Below are positions 1 to 9,900 of a DNA stretch of 54,452 bases, one piece after another. Position numbers and translations under genes: made by a program. The stretch comes from Bacteroidota bacterium (GTDB lineage: Bacteria; Bacteroidota; Bacteroidia; SXHM01): positions 1 through 54,452 of the forward strand of contig CANJWH010000015.1 of assembly GCA_947478465.1 (NCBI GenBank), given 5' to 3'. Numbering within the stretch: position 1 is the stretch's first letter; every line of letters starts with the position of its first letter. Under the pieces are notes generated by a model. The model was not told where the DNA came from. It saw only the letters and a list, made by a program, of their open reading frames with translations, and searched no databases.

Positions 1-247
1 CATTGAGCTGTTGTTTTTCCCAATTAAAATTTACTTCCAGTCTGGTATGCAGCAAATCATTGATGCGTTTATTTGAAGCGCGGTAAGCACTCTTGTCCAT
101 TACATCTTCATAGTTTTTCAACCACTCTTCCATGTCAATAGGTGCGGTATCGCTTTCAGAATTTGAATCTGAAAGTTTTTCTTTGGGTTTGCAGGCACTG
201 AAAAACAGAACTGCAATTAAGGTAATAAGCGATAGGATTTTGTTCAT
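1..247 (-). CDS. M1 family metallopeptidase lipoprotein, N-terminal part only
   Basis: The reading frame starts with ATG at 247 and runs off the left edge, so about 82 residues are visible. It opens with a lipoprotein signal peptide (MNKILSLITLIAVLFFSAC), with the lipobox Cys at residue 19 followed by a charged Ser/Asp-rich linker. The segment after the linker, LLHTRLEVNFNWEKQQLN, resembles the first beta strand of the N-terminal saddle domain of M1 (aminopeptidase N-like) zinc peptidases in Bacteroidota. The catalytic HExxH region lies outside the window. The protein is probably an outer-membrane or periplasmic lipoprotein aminopeptidase. It is divergent from frr. The lipoprotein call is firm; the family call rests on one short motif. 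Confidence 0.7.
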   Translation of the reverse strand, partial: MNKILSLITLIAVLFFSACKPKEKLSDSNSESDTAPIDMEEWLKNYEDVMDKSAYRASNKRINDLLHTRLEVNFNWEKQQLN

Positions 248-321
248 GCCTTTTTTTGATTTAGCGGGCGAAGGTAGGGGAAATTAGATAATTAGCTATA
301 GTGATTTAAACAAAGCAATTC

Positions 322-350
322 TTGCAAAATCATTTTTCTTTTTACCTTCG
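322..350 (+). promoter_or_regulatory. Candidate Bacteroidota promoter for frr
   Basis: TTG at 322-324 is followed after 18 bases by TACCTTCG at 343-350. This is one mismatch from the Bacteroidota -7 consensus TAnnTTTG with a -33 TTG. The frr start is 34 bases downstream. A second TACCTTCG on the minus strand (276 to 269) could serve the divergent M1 peptidase, but has no clear -33 box. Confidence 0.5.
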
Positions 351-383
351 CTTCCCCTATAAAACAAGATTAATACTAAAACA

Positions 384-947
384 ATGGACGAGGAATTAGA
401 ATTGGCGATTGCCACAGCCGAAGAAGAGATGCAAAAAGCGATTACTCACTTTGAATCTGAACTGACAAAAATCAGAGCAGGTAAAGCAAATCCTTTTATG
501 CTGGACGGTATTCAGTTGCCTTATTACGGCACTATGTCACCACTTAAAAATGTATCGGGTATCAATACACCTGACCCTAAAACTTTAGTTATTCAGCCCT
601 TTGAAAAATCGTTGCTGAAAGACATTGAAAAAGCTATTCTTGATGCTAACCTTGGATTTACACCTTCAAATGATGGGGCTGTTATCCGTATCAATATTCC
701 GCCATTGACCGAAGAGCGCAGAAAAGGTTTGGTGAAACAAGCAAGAACCGAAATGGAACATTGCAAAGTAAGCATTCGCAGCGCACGTAAAGATGCAAAT
801 GAATATATCAAAGGCTTAGTTAAACAAGGTATGCCCGAAGATATGGGCAAAGGCGCTGAAGAAAAAGTCCAGAATCTTACCAATGCTTATACTGCTAAGA
901 CTGATGCACATCTTGAAAGTAAGGAGAAGGAGATAATGACGGTTTAG
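384..947 (+). CDS. frr: Ribosome recycling factor
   Basis: The 187-residue protein has the normal length for RRF, which acts with EF-G to split the post-termination ribosome. The family pattern is visible throughout: the N-terminal helix with ITHFESELTKIRAGKANP, the beta-rich head (LDGIQLPYYGT, LKNVSGINTPD, LVIQPFEKS), and the long C-terminal helices with the hallmark PPLTEERRKGLVKQAR and IRSARKDAN. The start at 384 gives the usual N-terminus. A 95-base palindromic repeat separates it from recJ, so recJ may depend partly on frr read-through. No pyrH lies next to it, unlike in many bacteria. Confidence 0.98.
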   Translation: MDEELELAIATAEEEMQKAITHFESELTKIRAGKANPFMLDGIQLPYYGTMSPLKNVSGINTPDPKTLVIQPFEKSLLKDIEKAILDANLGFTPSNDGAVIRINIPPLTEERRKGLVKQARTEMEHCKVSIRSARKDANEYIKGLVKQGMPEDMGKGAEEKVQNLTNAYTAKTDAHLESKEKEIMTV

Positions 948-955
948 GCTATCCC

Positions 956-1050
956 GTCATCCTGAACTTGTTTCAGGGTCTTGTCATCAGCACAAGCTGG
1001 CTCAATGTCTCCCAGATATTGCCTAGATGCTTAAATAAGTTCAGCATGAC
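956..1050. repeat. Dispersed palindromic repeat, family A, copy 1 (95 bp)
   Basis: The element begins GTCATCCTGAACTTGTTTCA and ends with the imperfect reverse complement of its first 26 bases (about 21 of 26 match). A central block contains CAGCACAAGCTGGCTCAATG. The same 95-base layout recurs at 26804-26898, and a 60-base short form at 50297-50356. It lies between the co-oriented genes frr and recJ. It encodes no protein. Confidence 0.9.
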
Positions 1051-1079
1051 TAAACCTAATATCTGCGTTCTATCACAAC

Positions 1080-2783
1080 ATGCAAAAGCGCTGGCTCACA
1101 AAACCAAAACCTGATTCAGAAATTGTCAGTTCGCTTGCAACAGCTTTAAATGTTGACAACAAACTTACCTCACTGCTTGTGCAGCGAGGTGTAACAACGT
1201 TTGAAGAAGCAAAACATTTTTTTCGGCCTGAGTTTGGTGATTTGCACAATCCTTTTCTGATGAAGGATATGGATAAGGCTGTGGCACGATTAGAAGAAGC
1301 CATTGCTGCGGGAGAAAACATTTTAATCTATGGCGATTACGATGTGGATGGCACAACTGCCGTTGCCTTTTTCTACACTTTCCTTTCCACATTTTATAAG
1401 AATACCGATTACTATATTCCCGACCGTTACAAAGAAGGTTACGGTATTTCATTTGCAGGAATTGATTTTGCGGAAGCCAACAATTTCTCACTCATCATTG
1501 CACTGGATTGCGGCATACGTTCAGTTGACAAAGTAAAATATGCCAACGAAAAAGGAATTGATTTCATCATTTGCGACCATCATTTGCCCGGAGAAGAAAC
1601 ACCGGCAGCTGCTGCTGTGCTTGATCCCAAGCAAGCAGATTGTAATTACCCGTTCAAAGAATTAAGTGGTTGCGGAATTGGCTTTAAACTGGCACAGGCT
1701 TATGCACAGAATAATAACATTGCATTCGCAGAACTGGAAAGATACATTGATTTGGTAGCGGTAAGTATTGCTGCCGATATTGTAAGTATTACCGGTGAAA
1801 ACCGTGTGCTTACTTATTACGGTTTGAAAAAACTGAACGAAAATCCAAGCAACGGGTTGAAATCCATTATTGAACTCAACAACCTGAAACGCGAACTTAC
1901 AATCAGTGACATTGTATTTATTATTGCTCCGCGCATAAATGCTGCAGGGCGTATTGCCAGCGGAAAGCAGGCTGTTGAATTGCTGATATCTTCTGCAAAA
2001 GATAATCACGGTGCAATGGCATTGGGCATTAATCAAACAAATACGGAACGACAGGTTTTGGATAAAGATATTACTGAACATGCGCTGGGCATGATTGCAG
2101 AAAGTAAGGTATTACAAAAACGTAAATCAACCGTTTTGTTTCACGAAAACTGGCACAAAGGAGTTGTTGGTATTGTGGCTTCGCGTTTGATTGAAACGTA
2201 TTACAAACCAACTATTATTCTGGCGGTGGAAGATGGCTACGCTACAGGCTCCGCACGCTCAGTGCGCGATTATAATGTGTATGAAGCCATAGAAGCCTGC
2301 AGCGATTTATTAGAACAGTTTGGCGGACATAAATATGCAGCCGGACTGAAAATGAAAGTGGAGAATGTTGATGCTTTTTCGGAACGTTTTGAACAGGTTG
2401 TTGCAAAAACCATCACCGAAGAAATGCTTACGCCCTGCATTGAAATTGATGATGAACTTAAATTAGATACCATTAACGAAAAGTTTCTCCGCATACTGAA
2501 ACAATTTGCGCCTTTTGGTCCGGGAAATATGAACCCCGTGTTTATTACCAAAAATCTTTCGTGCAAAGGTTTTCCCAGGGTAATGAAAGACAAGCATCTG
2601 AAATTAGACGTATTTGACCCCGAAAATCCAACGCGTATACTAGAAGCAGTTGCCTTTAATATGGTAAACCATTTTGAAAGCATCAGCCGCAACCTGCCTT
2701 TTACTATTTGCTATACCGTTGAAGAAAATAACTGGAACGGGAAAACGAGCATTCAATTAAATGTAAAGGATATAAGGTTTTAA
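1080..2783 (+). CDS. recJ: Single-stranded-DNA-specific 5'-3' exonuclease RecJ
   Basis: The 567-residue protein is the DHH-superfamily nuclease used in recombination repair and mismatch repair. In order, the DHH motifs are DYDVDGTTA (about residue 87), ALDCGIRS, ICDHHLPGEE and AADIVSITGENR. The DHHA1 half carries APRINAAGR, GVVGIVASRL, GSARSV and FGGHKYAAGLKM, followed by an OB-fold tail with FAPFGPGNMNPVF. All expected metal-binding Asp and His residues are present and the length fits the family. It starts 29 bases after repeat family A and is followed 16 bases later by an exported protein on the same strand. Confidence 0.97.
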   Translation: MQKRWLTKPKPDSEIVSSLATALNVDNKLTSLLVQRGVTTFEEAKHFFRPEFGDLHNPFLMKDMDKAVARLEEAIAAGENILIYGDYDVDGTTAVAFFYTFLSTFYKNTDYYIPDRYKEGYGISFAGIDFAEANNFSLIIALDCGIRSVDKVKYANEKGIDFIICDHHLPGEETPAAAAVLDPKQADCNYPFKELSGCGIGFKLAQAYAQNNNIAFAELERYIDLVAVSIAADIVSITGENRVLTYYGLKKLNENPSNGLKSIIELNNLKRELTISDIVFIIAPRINAAGRIASGKQAVELLISSAKDNHGAMALGINQTNTERQVLDKDITEHALGMIAESKVLQKRKSTVLFHENWHKGVVGIVASRLIETYYKPTIILAVEDGYATGSARSVRDYNVYEAIEACSDLLEQFGGHKYAAGLKMKVENVDAFSERFEQVVAKTITEEMLTPCIEIDDELKLDTINEKFLRILKQFAPFGPGNMNPVFITKNLSCKGFPRVMKDKHLKLDVFDPENPTRILEAVAFNMVNHFESISRNLPFTICYTVEENNWNGKTSIQLNVKDIRF

Positions 2784-2799
2784 TTTTAAATGCAAACGA

Positions 2800-3321
2800 A
2801 TGAAAAACTGTCTAATTATTTTGCTTTTGTTTTCAATAAACACCTTTGCTCAACCCGGCTGGCAAACATTAAAAGAAAAAGATTACTCCATAAAATATCC
2901 TGCTGATTGGACTGCAGATAAAACAGGACAAATGGGTGCTTCGTTTTTTTTGTTTTCACCTTTAGATTCTGAAAGTGATGCATTCAGAGAAAATATAAAT
3001 CTGATAGTACAGGATTTATCGGCCTACAATCTTGACCTGAATGGTTTTACAACTTTGTCTGAAACACAAATAAAAACAATGATTAAAAACTCAAAACTTA
3101 TTGAAAGCAAGCGCGAGAATATTAAAGGCAACGAGTTTCACAAAATGATTTATTCGGGCGAACAGAGTGATGTGCTTTTAACCTTTGAACAATATTATTG
3201 GGTTAAAAAGAAAACGGCCTACATACTTACCCTAACCTGCACCGAAGAAAGCTTTGAGAGTTTTAGAAATGCTGGCGAAGAAATAATGGCATCGTTTGTT
3301 TTAAAAAGTGAATTGAAATGA
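2800..3321 (+). CDS. Small exported protein, PsbP/DcrB-like fold
   Basis: The 173-residue protein has a Sec signal peptide (MKNCLIILLLFSINTFAQ). The mature part begins with GWQTLKEKDYSIKYPADWTAD, the opening typical of PsbP/DUF1795-type domains (sequence 'Y.I.YP..W'). It continues through alternating strands and a helix (ESFESFRNAGEEIMASFVL) to a C-terminus typical of that fold. It is probably periplasmic. No catalytic motif is visible and no specific function can be given. It sits just after recJ and converges on maf, with seven bases between stops. Confidence 0.75.
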   Translation: MKNCLIILLLFSINTFAQPGWQTLKEKDYSIKYPADWTADKTGQMGASFFLFSPLDSESDAFRENINLIVQDLSAYNLDLNGFTTLSETQIKTMIKNSKLIESKRENIKGNEFHKMIYSGEQSDVLLTFEQYYWVKKKTAYILTLTCTEESFESFRNAGEEIMASFVLKSELK

Positions 3322-3328
3322 GTTGGTG

Positions 3329-4033
3329 CTAGAATTTCCCCAACTCCTCATACAATTCTTTAAGCGGTAGACCCATTACATTGAAGTAAGAGCCTTCAAT
3401 CTTTTGAATACCAAAGTCTGGCGATTGCTCATGTGTGCCCTGCAAGGTTGCTTCATATAATTTAGGTTTTCCTATTATTTTCAGAAACTCATTTTCTTCA
3501 TCCGAACAAGGGTTTACACCTGCCGAAAGAAATTCCTGAAGACCATAAGAACCTGCTTTATCAAAAGGTTTGTAAGTTGTTATATAATCTGAAATATCAG
3601 TGTCCGAAAGCTTTTTGAAATAAACTTTTGTAGCCACAAAAAACGAATGCGATTTATCTTTTGAAGTAAGTGTAACACCTGTAAACACTTTGTGCATGTT
3701 TCCCGAAAGTGTTTTGAGCATGTTTACAGCATCTGCATAATCTTTGGGTTTTCCAATCTCTTTTTCGTTTATCCAAACTATTGTATCGGCAGTGATGACA
3801 ATAGTGTTATCATCAATTGTATTTTTGAATTCAGCAGCTTTTAGTTGCGAGAGGTAAAGAGGAATTTCCTGGGCTTTCAGTTCTTTTGGAGCTGTTTCAT
3901 CAATAGGTTTTACCTCTGCGGTGAAATCAATGCCCAATTCTCTTAGTAATTGTTGTCTCCGAGGAGAAGCGGATGCCAGGATGATTTTTCTCCCCTCTCC
4001 TGTAGGAGAGGGATTGGGGGTGAGGTCTTTCAT
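3329..4033 (-). CDS. maf: Maf-family nucleoside triphosphate pyrophosphatase
   Basis: Maf/YhdE proteins hydrolyse non-canonical or specific NTPs (dTTP/UTP class or m7GTP class) to monophosphates. Visible motifs are IILASASPRRQQLL, ADTIVW, EIGKPKD, PFDKAGSYGLQEF and the C-terminal IEGSYFNVMGLPL. Between the last two lies an insertion of about 39 residues (NPCSDEENEFLKIIGKP...), seen in a subset of Bacteroidota Maf proteins. The first 16 residues, MKDLTPNPSPTGEGRK, are translated from a palindromic repeat at 3990-4025 and are not part of the Maf fold. Its ATG overlaps the UbiA stop (ATGA), so the two are translationally coupled. Confidence 0.95.
   Translation of the reverse strand: MKDLTPNPSPTGEGRKIILASASPRRQQLLRELGIDFTAEVKPIDETAPKELKAQEIPLYLSQLKAAEFKNTIDDNTIVITADTIVWINEKEIGKPKDYADAVNMLKTLSGNMHKVFTGVTLTSKDKSHSFFVATKVYFKKLSDTDISDYITTYKPFDKAGSYGLQEFLSAGVNPCSDEENEFLKIIGKPKLYEATLQGTHEQSPDFGIQKIEGSYFNVMGLPLKELYEELGKF
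3990..4025. repeat. Palindromic repeat, family C, inside the 5' end of maf
   Basis: A perfect hairpin, CCCTCTCCT-gt-AGGAGAGGG (3993-4012), is followed by a G-rich tail, ATTGGGGGTGAGG. Read on the minus strand this gives the peptide LTPNPSPTGEG, a signature I know from translated repeats in many unrelated bacterial proteins. It is placed in frame directly after the maf start codon. Confidence 0.85.
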
Positions 4034-4956
4034 AGCGTGTATTTAAAAACCAGCATGGATAAAATCCCTCCTACCATCACAACTTTTGAAAGTGTGCTTG
4101 CAAAATGAAAATCATTTTTCTTCTTTGCACGCGCTGTTTTAATCACTAACCATAGTGATGGTATTTGCACCGCAATTAAAAAATAAATCATTGAAATATA
4201 ATCCTGTGTTTCGTATTGCAAATACTGGATATAGCCAACAGCAGCTATCACTGTAAATGAAAAAAGTATTGCAAGAATTTTTGCAGCAACAACTCCTGCA
4301 ACAATCGGAAAGGTTTTGCAACCTGCACTTTTATCTCCTTCCAAATCTTCCATGTCTTTAATTAGCTCACGCGAAAATGTGGTGAGAAAAGCAAATGCAA
4401 AATAAGCTTTCACAAAAAATAAATTGACTGAAATAGTGTTGTTCAATTTTTCTTCTGCCATTGCTTCGTAATAAACAGGAAGCAGAACAACAATGGCAGA
4501 AAGACCAGCTACAACAAGGTTTCCAATAAGTACTTGTCGTTTATAGGAATATGAATAAAACCATAACAAACCTCCAGAAACAACCTGAATCAACACATAA
4601 TTTACGTTGCCAATTTCCCAGGCTGGCAATGCAGCAGCAAGCAACCCTGTAAGACTTAAAGCAACATAACTATTCCATGCCGCGCTTTTTGAAATCGTGT
4701 TTCCAACAATTATTTTATCTGATTTATTGACAGCATCAATATCAGTGTCTAAATAATCATTTACCACATAGCCGCCTGCTGCAACAAGTAATGTAGAAAT
4801 AACCAACAGTGCAAAACCGAGATTTGAAAATGCGGGAACAATATTTTCAAAACCAAGCAGCGTGTCAATAAGGCACCACTTCACCAGAAGCATGGTGAGC
4901 GCCATTATTGCAAGATTTTGAAAACGGATGATGCGGAGAAAAGATAGTATTGCCAC
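4030..4956 (-). CDS. UbiA-family prenyltransferase (geranylgeranylglyceryl-phosphate geranylgeranyltransferase-like)
   Basis: The 308-residue integral membrane protein has about eight or nine hydrophobic segments. It carries both Asp-rich motifs of the UbiA superfamily: NDYLDTDIDAVNK (first) and DMEDLEGDKSAGCKTFPI (second). These bind Mg-prenyl diphosphate. The closest subgroup I recognise is the Bacteroidota family annotated as geranylgeranylglycerol-phosphate geranylgeranyltransferase, but menaquinone or haem-type UbiA substrates cannot be excluded. The start is GTG at 4956; MAILSFLRIIRFQNL matches the usual family N-terminus. It is coupled to maf through an ATGA overlap and follows the OmpH-like gene by 24 bases. 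Confidence 0.85.
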   Translation of the reverse strand: MAILSFLRIIRFQNLAIMALTMLLVKWCLIDTLLGFENIVPAFSNLGFALLVISTLLVAAGGYVVNDYLDTDIDAVNKSDKIIVGNTISKSAAWNSYVALSLTGLLAAALPAWEIGNVNYVLIQVVSGGLLWFYSYSYKRQVLIGNLVVAGLSAIVVLLPVYYEAMAEEKLNNTISVNLFFVKAYFAFAFLTTFSRELIKDMEDLEGDKSAGCKTFPIVAGVVAAKILAILFSFTVIAAVGYIQYLQYETQDYISMIYFLIAVQIPSLWLVIKTARAKKKNDFHFASTLSKVVMVGGILSMLVFKYTL

Positions 4957-4980
4957 AGATTACCGTTTACAGATTATCGA

Positions 4981-5664
4981 TTACTTCTTTTCCTCTTTCT
5001 TTTTCTCTTCGTATTCTTTATTCAGCCCGACAAGAATTTCAGAGGTAATATCTAAAGCATCGTTTGCTAACAAAACACCTGCACCGGTTCCCTTAGCAAG
5101 AACAAAGGTATAGTTATGGTCTTTGTTATATTTTTCAAGATACTCGGTAATTAACTGTTGAACATCTGCATTCAGCTTTGCTTCTTCCTGCATCAGTTGT
5201 GCGCCTAACTCTTCTTTCATTTGTCCGATGGCTTGCTGTGCTTCCATGCTTTGTTGCTGCAACGCCTGATCTTCTTCCTGCAACTGTTGCATTTTTATTT
5301 GTTGTATTGCCTGACTCATGCCTTCCGCTTTGGCTTCAAATTCCTGAGCTTTGCGTTGCAGCGCTTCTGCTTTTGTGCCCAATGTACTTTCCAACTGGCT
5401 TGATTTTTTGCTGATGATCGACACCATATCATTTCTCTTTGCTTCCAATTGTTTTTCTACCTCATTAACGTATTCATAGTTGGTTAAAAGGCTGTCAATA
5501 TTTACATACACCATAGTAAGGTTGCGCGAAATGCTGTCGCGATTAGCAAGCAAAGCAGCATCTGTAACTACTTCATCTTTTTTGCCTGTGAAATGGAAAT
5601 AATAAAGTACACCAACCGCTACCACCAGTACTGCATTAATTGCAAGAGAAATTCTGTTCATCAT
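4981..5664 (-). CDS. OmpH/Skp-like periplasmic chaperone
   Basis: The protein is a signal-anchor segment followed by an OmpH domain. MNRISLAINAVLVVAVGVLYYF anchors it to the inner membrane, VYVNIDSLLTNYEYVNEVEKQL is the domain start, and a long Gln/Glu/Met-rich coiled coil follows. The C-terminal strand FVLAKGTGAGVLLANDALDITSEILVGLN closes the domain. Skp-type proteins hold unfolded outer membrane proteins in the periplasm. The acidic/Lys tail (EEKKKEEKK) is cytosol-like low complexity. I place the start at the MM pair at 5664; an ATG at 5685 adds only MIFKKYK. It precedes UbiA-maf on the same strand. Confidence 0.88.
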   Translation of the reverse strand: MMNRISLAINAVLVVAVGVLYYFHFTGKKDEVVTDAALLANRDSISRNLTMVYVNIDSLLTNYEYVNEVEKQLEAKRNDMVSIISKKSSQLESTLGTKAEALQRKAQEFEAKAEGMSQAIQQIKMQQLQEEDQALQQQSMEAQQAIGQMKEELGAQLMQEEAKLNADVQQLITEYLEKYNKDHNYTFVLAKGTGAGVLLANDALDITSEILVGLNKEYEEKKKEEKK

Positions 5665-5749
5665 TTTATATTTTTTAAAAATCATGCAAATATGGTTAAA
5701 TCTGTTTACCTGAAATCATTTTGTAATTTTAGACTTAAATAATTCAGTA

Positions 5750-6877
5750 ATGAAATACATTTTTACGTTTTTCTTTTTTGCTATATCTGTTAAATATACA
5801 GCTGCACAAACCACCACCGGAAGTTTTACCTGGGATGGAGTTTTAAGAGATTACATCTTGCATGTTCCTCCCGGATACAATGCTTCAGAGCCAACCCCGC
5901 TTGTTTTAAATCTGCATGGATATACTTCTAATGCACAACAACAACAATTTTATTCAGGGTTTGACAGCGATGCAGATACAGCAGGTTATATTGTGGTATA
6001 TCCTAACGGAATTGCAAATGCATGGAACAGTGGCTTTAATGTTCCTTATTATTCAGGTGTTGATGATGTGGGGTTTTTGTCTGCACTGATTGATACTATT
6101 TCAGTTGACTATAACGTTGATGCATGCCGTGTATTTTCAACCGGAATGAGCAACGGTGGTTTTATGAGTTATCGCCTTGCCTGCGAACTGGAAAATAAAA
6201 TTGCCGCAGTAGCTTCCGTAACAGGAAGCATGACTGACAGTATGATGTATTATTGCCAGAACACTCGCGCAATTGCTGTAATGGAAATGCACGGAACAGC
6301 TGATAATACAGTTCCGTATGCCGGCACAACAGTATTCACTTCTGTTGATGAAAATTTTGATTTCTGGACAACACACAACAATTGTACAGGAACTGTAACA
6401 ACAGTGGATTTACTCGACACCGATCCACTTGACGGAGCAACGGTTACTAAAATCCATCAACCATCCTGCGATGCTTCAACCGAACTGATAACATTTAGAA
6501 TAAATGGCGGAGCGCATACCTGGCCCGGAGCTTCATTTAATATTGGAGTAACTACACAAGACATCAGCGCGAACTCTGAAATTCTCCGGTTTTTTAATAA
6601 TCATCCTAAATGCACTACCTCAACTTCTGTGCAGGAAAACACTTTACAAGAAGTTTTAGTTTTCCCCAACCCTGTTGAAAATACATTAACACTGCAAAGT
6701 AGTTTAACAGGAAAATCCCAACTGCTTATTTATGACCTGACTGGGAAAATAGTTTATCAGAATGAAGACTATAAAAACGCCTCCTCCATTTTAGTTGATA
6801 CTTTTTCATCAGGAATTTATTACCTGAAGATGATAAACAATCACAAGAATGTGATTTCTAAATTCGTAAAAAAATAG
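5750..6877 (+). CDS. Secreted PHB-depolymerase/feruloyl-esterase-type hydrolase with T9SS sorting domain
   Basis: The signal peptide is MKYIFTFFFFAISVKYTAAQ. Residues 25-290 form an alpha/beta hydrolase of the LpqC/PHB depolymerase (CE1-like) group. The oxyanion strand is LVLNLHGYTS, the nucleophile is Ser134 in STGMSNGGF, the acid is Asp185 in HGTADNTVPY, and His256 lies in GGAHTWPG. Residues from about 305 are a type A T9SS sorting domain: VFPNPVENTLTL, then IYDLTGKIVYQ, ending in ISKFVKK. The enzyme is therefore exported through the outer membrane by T9SS and released or surface-attached. The substrate is uncertain: a polyester, an acetylated or feruloylated polysaccharide, or another ester. 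It converges on the giant adhesin. Confidence 0.92.
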   Translation: MKYIFTFFFFAISVKYTAAQTTTGSFTWDGVLRDYILHVPPGYNASEPTPLVLNLHGYTSNAQQQQFYSGFDSDADTAGYIVVYPNGIANAWNSGFNVPYYSGVDDVGFLSALIDTISVDYNVDACRVFSTGMSNGGFMSYRLACELENKIAAVASVTGSMTDSMMYYCQNTRAIAVMEMHGTADNTVPYAGTTVFTSVDENFDFWTTHNNCTGTVTTVDLLDTDPLDGATVTKIHQPSCDASTELITFRINGGAHTWPGASFNIGVTTQDISANSEILRFFNNHPKCTTSTSVQENTLQEVLVFPNPVENTLTLQSSLTGKSQLLIYDLTGKIVYQNEDYKNASSILVDTFSSGIYYLKMINNHKNVISKFVKK

Positions 6878-6903
6878 AGGTAATTAATTCAGAATAATTA
6901 CCT
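6878..6903. terminator. Candidate bidirectional terminator
   Basis: A perfect 9-base inverted repeat, AGGTAATTA (6878-6886) and TAATTACCT (6895-6903), lies between the convergent esterase and adhesin genes. It overlaps the last codons of the adhesin. It is AT-rich, so a weak terminator at best. Confidence 0.4.
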
Positions 6904-9900
6904 GCCGTCTCTGATAACGTTAACTCTTCCTACCAAAGTTTTTCCTTTGAAGTCAGAGTCGTCAAGGTCAATTTCGTAAACATACACTCCGTTGGGAACT
7001 ACTTCACCAACATTAAATATTCCACCATTCCATGGAATTGAGTTGTCAGTGAAATAAATTTCTGAACCGAGACGATTATAAATACGCATCACATAAGGAT
7101 GATCCATTGTTCCATTCATAAAGAAAGTGTCGTTTAATCCATCACCATTTGGAGTAAATGCACTTGGTACCCAGAAAGCCATTATATCTTCAACCGTTAT
7201 TATGTAAGTAGTAGTTTCAATACAACCACCAGATGAGGTAACGGTTAGGGTTACTTCATAATCACCGGGCGAACCAAAATTGTGAACAGGATTCATATCA
7301 GTGCTGGTTGTTCCGTCACCAAAATCCCATAAATAATCAACTCCGCCCTGCGACTGATTTTCAAAGCGCACTTGCGAATCATACATGTCGGGCTTCTCTG
7401 GTGTAAATCCAAAACTTGCTACAGGTTGGTTTACCGTAACGGTAACATCATCGCTTGCAGGTGTTGAGCCACACTGATCACTTACCGTTACCGAATAGGT
7501 TGTTGTTTGCGAAGGATTAACATTTACCGTACTGCCATTGCCTGCACCATTATCCCATGAGTAACTATAAATACCGTCACCACCGGTAGCCTGCGCATTA
7601 AGTGAAATAGGCGAACTTGAACAAACCGTTGTGTCATTTGAAGTAACAACTACTATTGGCTGTGCAAGTGTAATAACAATCTGATTTGATGTAGCAGGAT
7701 TCCCATTTGTGCAGGGCTCGCTGGAAGTTAATACAACAGTAACAACATCCGCTTCATTTAATGAATTGGAAGAAAAAATTGTTCCACCGCTTCCAACATT
7801 AGCTCCGTTTATCTGCCATTGATAAGCAGCTGCGCTTCCTCCGTTTGTTCCACTTGCAGTAAATGTAACTGTTGCACCTGTGCAAACGGGCCCTGAAGGT
7901 GATGCAACGATAGTTACACTTGGTGTTACGTAAGTGTTTACATCCATTGTTATTGGTGTAGAAGTTACTGTGTTAGGACTTGCACAGGCCGATGAGGATG
8001 TGAGTGTTACAGCAACTATATCACCATCATTTAAAGTAGTTGAATTAAATGTATTTCCTGTTCCGGAATTTGCTCCGTTTACAGTCCATTGATACGTAGG
8101 ATTTATTCCTGCATCGGTTGGTGTTGCTGTAAAATCAACCTGTGTTCCGGCACAAATTGTTCCTGACGGCACAGCAGCAACTGAAACAGATGGATTCAAA
8201 ACCTGATCAATTGAAATGGTAATTGAGTTTGATGCAGCTGTAGTCGGGTTTGCGCATGCTGCATCAGATGTTAAGGTAACAGAAATAACATCTCCGTCAT
8301 TGAAAGAAGAAGAGGTTAACAAAGCTGTATTTCCTGAACTTACTCCATTGATAAACCATTCGTAAACCGGGTTATTACCTTCGTTTACAGGAGTTGGTGT
8401 TATTGTTATGCTTGTACCGGCACATTGTGTTCCGTTTGGCGAATCAGCAATAGTAACGGAAGGAGTAACAACCTGAGTAACATTCATAGTTACCTGATTG
8501 GATGTTGCTGTTTGCGGATTTGCACAACTACTTGAAGAAGTCATTACCACTTCAATTACATCATTATCATTTAGCGTTGAAGAAGAAAAAGTAGAGTTTG
8601 TTCCGGCATTCACTCCATTCACTGTCCACTGATAAGTGGGTGCATTTCCTGCTCCGCTGGTAGTTGGTGTAAGCGTAACATTGGTTCCGCTGCAAATACT
8701 GTTTGAAGGAGCAGCAGCAATTGAAATGGAAGGCACTACAGTTGTGCTGACATCCATTGTAATTGCAGTTGAAGAAGCAGTTGGCGGTGATGCGCAGTTA
8801 GCATTGGAAGTCATGGTAACGGTAACAACATCATTATCATTAAGAGCAGCAGAGGTAAAAGTTGTTCCCGTTCCTGAATTAGTTCCATTTACCTGCCATT
8901 GATAACTTGGCGCACCACCCCCGTTAGTTGGTGTTGCAGTAAATGTTACGCTGGTTCCTAAGCAGATTTGTCCTGTTGGAACTACCGCAACTGTTACAGA
9001 AGGCGTAACTGTTGGCGTAACCGACATGGTAATTGCAGTTGATGTGGCTGTGCCAGGAGAAACACAGGCTGCAGTGGAAGTCATAACTACAGTTACGTTA
9101 TCACCGTTATTTAATGTAGTTGAAGTGAATGTGGCTCCTGTTCCGGAATTAGCTCCATTTACCTGCCATTGATAGGTTGGCACACCTCCATTTGTTGGAG
9201 TTGCTGTAAACGTAACACTTGTACCGGCACATATTGCTCCTGCCGGGTTTGCCGCAATAGTAACTGTAGGAGCAACAATCGGCAAAACCAACATGTTAAT
9301 ATTATTGGAGTTTGCTGTTGGAGTAGATACGCAGGTTGCATTCGAAGTCATTACCACTGAAATAACATCGGCAGTATTCAAAGTTGCAGAAGTAAATGTA
9401 GAACCGGTTCCTGAATTAGCTCCGTTAACAGTCCATTGATAAGTTGGAGCATTACCTCCATTGGTAGGAGTTGCTGTAAATGTTACGCTTGTTCCTGCGC
9501 AAATTAGTCCTGCAGGATTTGCTGCAATGCTAACCGAGGGAATAAGATTTGTAGTAACAGAGATTGTTATTGTATTTGAAGTAGCTGTTGATGGTGATGC
9601 ACAGGTAGCATTTGAAGTCATAATCACTGTAACAGCATCATTATTATTCAACGCTGATGAAGTGAAAGTAGCTCCTGTTCCCGCATTGACTCCGTTTACC
9701 TGCCATTGATAAGTTGGTCCTGCACCTCCGTTAGTTTGAGCTGCTGTAAATGTTACGCTGGTTCCTGCACAAATAGGTCCTGCCGGATTTGCCGAAATGC
9801 TCACTGAAGGAACCGGTGCAGGCGAAACCGTCATGGTAATGTTGTTGGAAGTAGCTGTTGTGGGTGAAACACAGTTTGCATTGGAAGTCATAATTACATG

